Shown here piece after piece: positions 61,169 to 64,000 of a stretch of 64,000 nucleotides of DNA. The position numbers and the translations under genes are program-made. Position 1 is the stretch's first letter. The number at the start of each line of letters is the position of its first letter. Origin of the DNA: Microbispora hainanensis (lineage in GTDB: Bacteria; Actinomycetota; Actinomycetes; Streptosporangiales; Streptosporangiaceae); contig NZ_VIRM01000030.1 in the NCBI RefSeq assembly GCF_006874475.1, positions 49,028-113,027 of the forward strand, in the 5' to 3' direction. The notes beneath the pieces were generated by a model that did no database searches, had not been told where the DNA came from, and saw nothing but the letters and a program-made list of their open reading frames with translations.

Positions 61169-62836
61169 TCAAAGGGCCTTCAGGAAGCGGGCGGCGATCG
61201 GGACGGCGGCGCCACGGCCGGTGCCGCCGTGCTCGACGAACACGGCGAAGGCGAGGTCGCCCCGATAGCCGATGAACCAGGCGTGGTCCTGCCCGCCCTG
61301 CCCGTCCTCGGCGGTGCCGGTCTTGCCCGCGACCCCCGGGGGCAGCTCGGAACCGGCCGCGGTCCCGTCGACCGTGACCGCGCTCATCATTGAACGCAGC
61401 CCCTCGGCCACGTTGGACGGCAGGGACACGCTCTGCAGCAGTTCCCCCTGCGGCGCCTCGTCCGCCAGCGGGCGGGCCTGCCGCCACTCCCCGCTCTCCA
61501 CGGCGGCAGCGACCAGCGCCATGCACAGCGGAGTCGCCTCGACCGTGCCCTGTCCGAAGGAGTCCTCGGCGAGCGCGTCGGGATTATCCGGCCGCCCCAG
61601 GCTGCCGCACGTGCTCGTGCCGGGGTTCTCCCCCGGCACCCCGAAGCCGAACGCCCTGGCCTGGTCGACCAGCGCGTCACCGTTCAACCGCTCGATCGTC
61701 AGCCGGGCGAACGTGGTGTTGCACGACAGCGCGAACGCCTGCCGCAGGGTGACCGTCCCGTGGTTCTCGTCCTTGTAGTTGTGGATCGGCCGGTTGAAGG
61801 GGATCTGGTAGACCCCCGGGCAGTCCACCGTGCTGTCGGGAGACAGCCCGTTGTTGAGCAGCGCCGCCGCCGTGATCGTCTTGAACGTCGAACCAGGGGG
61901 GTACTTGCGCTCGAACGCCGCCCGGCCGCCCAGCCGGTCGGCCACCGCGAGGATCTCCCCCGTGGACGGCCGTACGGCCACGAGGGCGCCCCGCTGCACG
62001 CCGTCGAGCGCCCGCGCCGCCGCGGCCTGCGTCGCATAGTCGATCGTGGTCCGTACGCCGGTAGGCCGCTTTTCCGGCTTGTAGGACAGGACGGTCTTCG
62101 CCGGCATGCCCGGGTTCTCGACCTCGAGCGCCCACCCCACGGCCACCCCCGTCGTGGGCGCCACCCCCTGGTTCACGAGGTTGTCGATGTACGCCTCGGC
62201 GCCCGAGTTCTGCGGGAACTCCCGCCCTCCCCTCGTCACCGGCCGCAGCGGCCCCGCGTCCGGCTCGATCCTGACGAGGCTGCCGCCCGGCTGGATGTCC
62301 GGATGCAGGACGGACGGCGTCCAGACGACCTTCCAGGTGAGATCGCGTACGGCCAGATGCAGACTGGAGTCGAAGCGCCAGGTGCCGGCGTCCTGCTCGT
62401 CCCGCTCCTGGGTGAAGGGGATCTCCGCCGTCTCGTTCCCGGTGCGTACGAGGTTGCCCACCGTGATCCGCAGCGACTTGGAGAGGGCGGCGTCCTCGAA
62501 CTCGCGGTGCTGGTCCGCGAAGTCGTCCGGGGGCTCGTCGACCAGCTCGCGCATGGCGTCGTAGTCGCTCTTGACCCAGGCCTGGAAGTAGGCGGCGGCC
62601 GTCTGGTCCGGGGAGCCCTCCGGCGAGCTCTCGGGAGACGGCTCTGGAGACGGCTCGGGAGACGAGTCGGGGCGGAGCTGGAGCGTCTGCGGGCCCGCTC
62701 CCGTGGGCGTCCCCCGCGGCGCGGCGACGAAGTCCCCACTCGCTTCCTGCCTGCCCGACACAATGAGTCCGGCAACGCCGAAGACGAAGATGCCCGCGGC
62801 GACCACGACGAGGGCGAGCAGGGCCCTGTTCCGCAT
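61169..62836 (-). CDS. MecA-like class B penicillin-binding protein
   Basis: 555 aa. N-terminal anchor (about 5-27), Pro/Ser/Glu linker with a 12-bp minisatellite, NTF2-like MecA_N domain (about 80-200), then transpeptidase: STFK (nucleophile Ser), SCN and KTGTA, all intact. Cross-links peptidoglycan outside the membrane. The NTF2-like module is shared with MecA and other low-affinity PBPs. Convergent with the Lrp gene, divergent from the spermidine-synthase-like gene. Confidence 0.93.
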   Translation of the reverse strand: MRNRALLALVVVAAGIFVFGVAGLIVSGRQEASGDFVAAPRGTPTGAGPQTLQLRPDSSPEPSPEPSPESSPEGSPDQTAAAYFQAWVKSDYDAMRELVDEPPDDFADQHREFEDAALSKSLRITVGNLVRTGNETAEIPFTQERDEQDAGTWRFDSSLHLAVRDLTWKVVWTPSVLHPDIQPGGSLVRIEPDAGPLRPVTRGGREFPQNSGAEAYIDNLVNQGVAPTTGVAVGWALEVENPGMPAKTVLSYKPEKRPTGVRTTIDYATQAAAARALDGVQRGALVAVRPSTGEILAVADRLGGRAAFERKYPPGSTFKTITAAALLNNGLSPDSTVDCPGVYQIPFNRPIHNYKDENHGTVTLRQAFALSCNTTFARLTIERLNGDALVDQARAFGFGVPGENPGTSTCGSLGRPDNPDALAEDSFGQGTVEATPLCMALVAAAVESGEWRQARPLADEAPQGELLQSVSLPSNVAEGLRSMMSAVTVDGTAAGSELPPGVAGKTGTAEDGQGGQDHAWFIGYRGDLAFAVFVEHGGTGRGAAVPIAARFLKAL

Positions 62837-62868
62837 ACGGTTCTCATATCACGCGAAAGGAGTCATAG

Positions 62869-63711
62869 GTGGCAAGGAGCAAAGAACCGTTGCCAGGCCG
62901 CTATCCGGTGACCTTCGGCGAGGTGGAGCTCCTGCGCGACCTCGACCGGCCCGACGGGTGGATGCTGATCAGGGACGGCGTTCCTCAGTCGTACGTCGAC
63001 CTGACCGATCCCACCTACCTGGACTTCTCGTACACGCAGCTCATGGCCAGCGTGATCGACTGCCTGCCCGAAGGCCCGCTCGACGCCGTCCACATCGGCG
63101 GCGGGGCCTGCACGATCCCGCGGTACATCTCCGCGCGGCGGCCCGGCTCCCGGCACATCGTCGTGGAACCGGACGCCGCACTCGTCCAGCTCGTACGCGA
63201 CCAGCTCAACCTCAAGTCGGTGCCCCGGCTGAAGGTCCGGGTGACGGACGGCCGCGCGGCGACGACGGTCCTCGGCGACGACTCGGCCGACCTGTTCGTG
63301 CTCGACGCGTTCTCGGGCGCGACGATGCCGGTCGAGCTGGCGACCGTCCAATACATGGCGGAGATCGCCCGCGTCCTGCGCCCCTCCGGCATGGCACTGA
63401 TCAACGTGGCGGACGGCAAGGGCCTGCCGTTCGTGAAGCGGGTCGCCTCCACCGTGAGCCGGGTCTTCCCGCACGTCGCGCTCCTGGCCGAGCCCGGCAT
63501 CCTGCGCGGGCGCAGGTTCGGCAACGTCATCCTGGCCGCCTCGCCCGGCGACCTGCCGATCGAGGCACTCACCAGGAAGGCCGCGGGCGGCCTCACCCAG
63601 GCGCGATGCGTGGCCGACGAGGACCTGACCCGCCTGGTCGCCGGGGCCGCCCCCATTTCCGACGGCGACGCCGTCCTCGCCCCCGTTCCCCCGCCCGGCC
63701 TGTTCGACTAG
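62869..63711 (+). CDS. Spermidine-synthase-like methyltransferase-fold protein
   Basis: 280 aa, GTG start with AAAGGAG upstream. Rossmann core with VHIGGGACTIPRYISARRPGSRHIVVEPD, LDAFSGATMP and VYVADGRAATTV-type loop as in SpeE-like proteins. The aminopropyl-transfer Asp pair is not clearly conserved, and this fused-free SpeE-like group is common in actinomycetes with unknown role. Intergenic 32 bp shared with the divergent PBP. Confidence 0.82.
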   Translation: MARSKEPLPGRYPVTFGEVELLRDLDRPDGWMLIRDGVPQSYVDLTDPTYLDFSYTQLMASVIDCLPEGPLDAVHIGGGACTIPRYISARRPGSRHIVVEPDAALVQLVRDQLNLKSVPRLKVRVTDGRAATTVLGDDSADLFVLDAFSGATMPVELATVQYMAEIARVLRPSGMALINVADGKGLPFVKRVASTVSRVFPHVALLAEPGILRGRRFGNVILAASPGDLPIEALTRKAAGGLTQARCVADEDLTRLVAGAAPISDGDAVLAPVPPPGLFD

Positions 63712-63731
63712 CAGAGCCTTTCGACCGGCTA

Positions 63732-64000
63732 GTGGCTCGTCACCGAACCTCGGCCGGGTAATTGATCTCCTGGGGGTGAACCCGTCAGGCTGGCTGCCTC
63801 TTCGATGTTGGGAGGTGGTCATGGCTCGCCGACCGGAGGTGTTCGTCCGGCCGTTGACGATGGAGGAAGGCCGCAGGCTGCAGCGGATCACCAGGACCGC
63901 GAAGGACCCGGTGAAGCTGCGGCGGGCGATCGTGGTGATGATGTCCGGCCAAGGCCAATCGGTCCCGGACATCACCTCCTTGATGCAGGTCAGCGACGAT
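63732..64000 (+). mobile_element. Left part of an IS630-type insertion sequence (cut by window)
   Basis: A TA dinucleotide (63730-63731), the target of IS630/Tc1 elements, is followed by GTGGCTCGTCACCGAACC and a ~90-bp untranslated end before the transposase gene. The exact left tip is inferred; the right end is outside the window. Confidence 0.5.
63821..64000 (+). CDS. IS630-family transposase (3' end outside window)
   Basis: First 60 codons, with GGAGG before the ATG. The start M-A-R-R-P-E-V-F-V-R-P-L-T and the helix-turn-helix LRRAIVVMMSGQGQSVPDI match the N-terminal DNA-binding domain of actinobacterial IS630 transposases. The DDE domain lies beyond the window, so activity cannot be judged. 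Confidence 0.85.
   Translation, partial: MARRPEVFVRPLTMEEGRRLQRITRTAKDPVKLRRAIVVMMSGQGQSVPDITSLMQVSDD

Noticed and set aside
63712..63735. CTAGC...GCTAG inverted repeat as a transposon end
   Set aside because: Only 5-bp arms; chance is likely. The TA just inside it was used as the tentative IS630 edge instead.

Overview
The window is very GC-rich DNA with a strong third-position G/C bias. Several markers point to a filamentous actinomycete, most likely of the Streptosporangiales: complete egtABCD genes, an actinobacterial-type dapD, an AfsR/SARP regulator, a DUF397 fragment, transmembrane Ser/Thr kinases, a perfect CebR/CelR-type cellulase operator, and many start codons 6-8 nt downstream of a TANNNT hexamer, as expected for leaderless mRNAs. 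The lineage is an inference from gene content; no 16S gene is present. Housekeeping genes (dapD, mdh, orn, tRNA-His) show that this is chromosome.

Layout. 1-7.2 kb: a DedA protein cut by the window edge, a two-component system divergent from a MacB-like ABC exporter, and an orphan histidine kinase. 7.2-11.3 kb: ergothioneine operon egtA-B-C-D on the minus strand. 11.3-16.4 kb: a DUF397 remnant, dapD, a 58-aa membrane peptide, a secreted GH6 cellulase with its operator, and malate dehydrogenase. 16.5-22 kb: a flavoprotein disulfide reductase, a secreted protein with a minisatellite signal peptide, a DUF998 membrane protein that reads antisense into it, a GH13 enzyme and a cold-shock protein. 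22-26.5 kb: an APH-like kinase with an XRE regulator, a PHD/VapC toxin-antitoxin pair and a DUF427 protein.

26.5-31.6 kb is the most unusual stretch. It holds a degenerate cysteinyl-tRNA-synthetase-like enzyme without KMSKS or the C-terminal tail, a 31-aa Pro/Arg-rich peptide gene with a near-ideal Shine-Dalgarno, an 82-bp MITE-like element flanked by CTAG, then a GT4 glycosyltransferase, a PIG-L deacetylase and a YbhN-type membrane protein. 31.8-41.3 kb: a giant SARP regulator, a DedA protein under a probable IdeR/DmdR iron box, a D,D-carboxypeptidase, a SpoU rRNA methylase, a substrate-binding/VWA hybrid and an ECF sigma factor fused to its own zinc-finger anti-sigma and membrane segment. 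41.4-50.8 kb: an amidase-like protein, a MocR regulator divergent from a PNPOx-like flavoprotein, two tandem Ser/Thr kinases, a pseudokinase-like protein and a DUF2510 protein.

50.8-64 kb: orn and tRNA-His; a coupled PadR / ABC ATPase / permease / Ntn-hydrolase acylase operon; a small LuxR protein; lysine 6-aminotransferase divergent from a second class-III aminotransferase with an Lrp regulator; a MecA-like penicillin-binding protein; a spermidine-synthase-like protein; and the start of an IS630-type transposase running off the end. Across the window, in-frame minisatellites with 9-, 12-, 15- or 30-bp units recur in linkers, signal peptides and tails.
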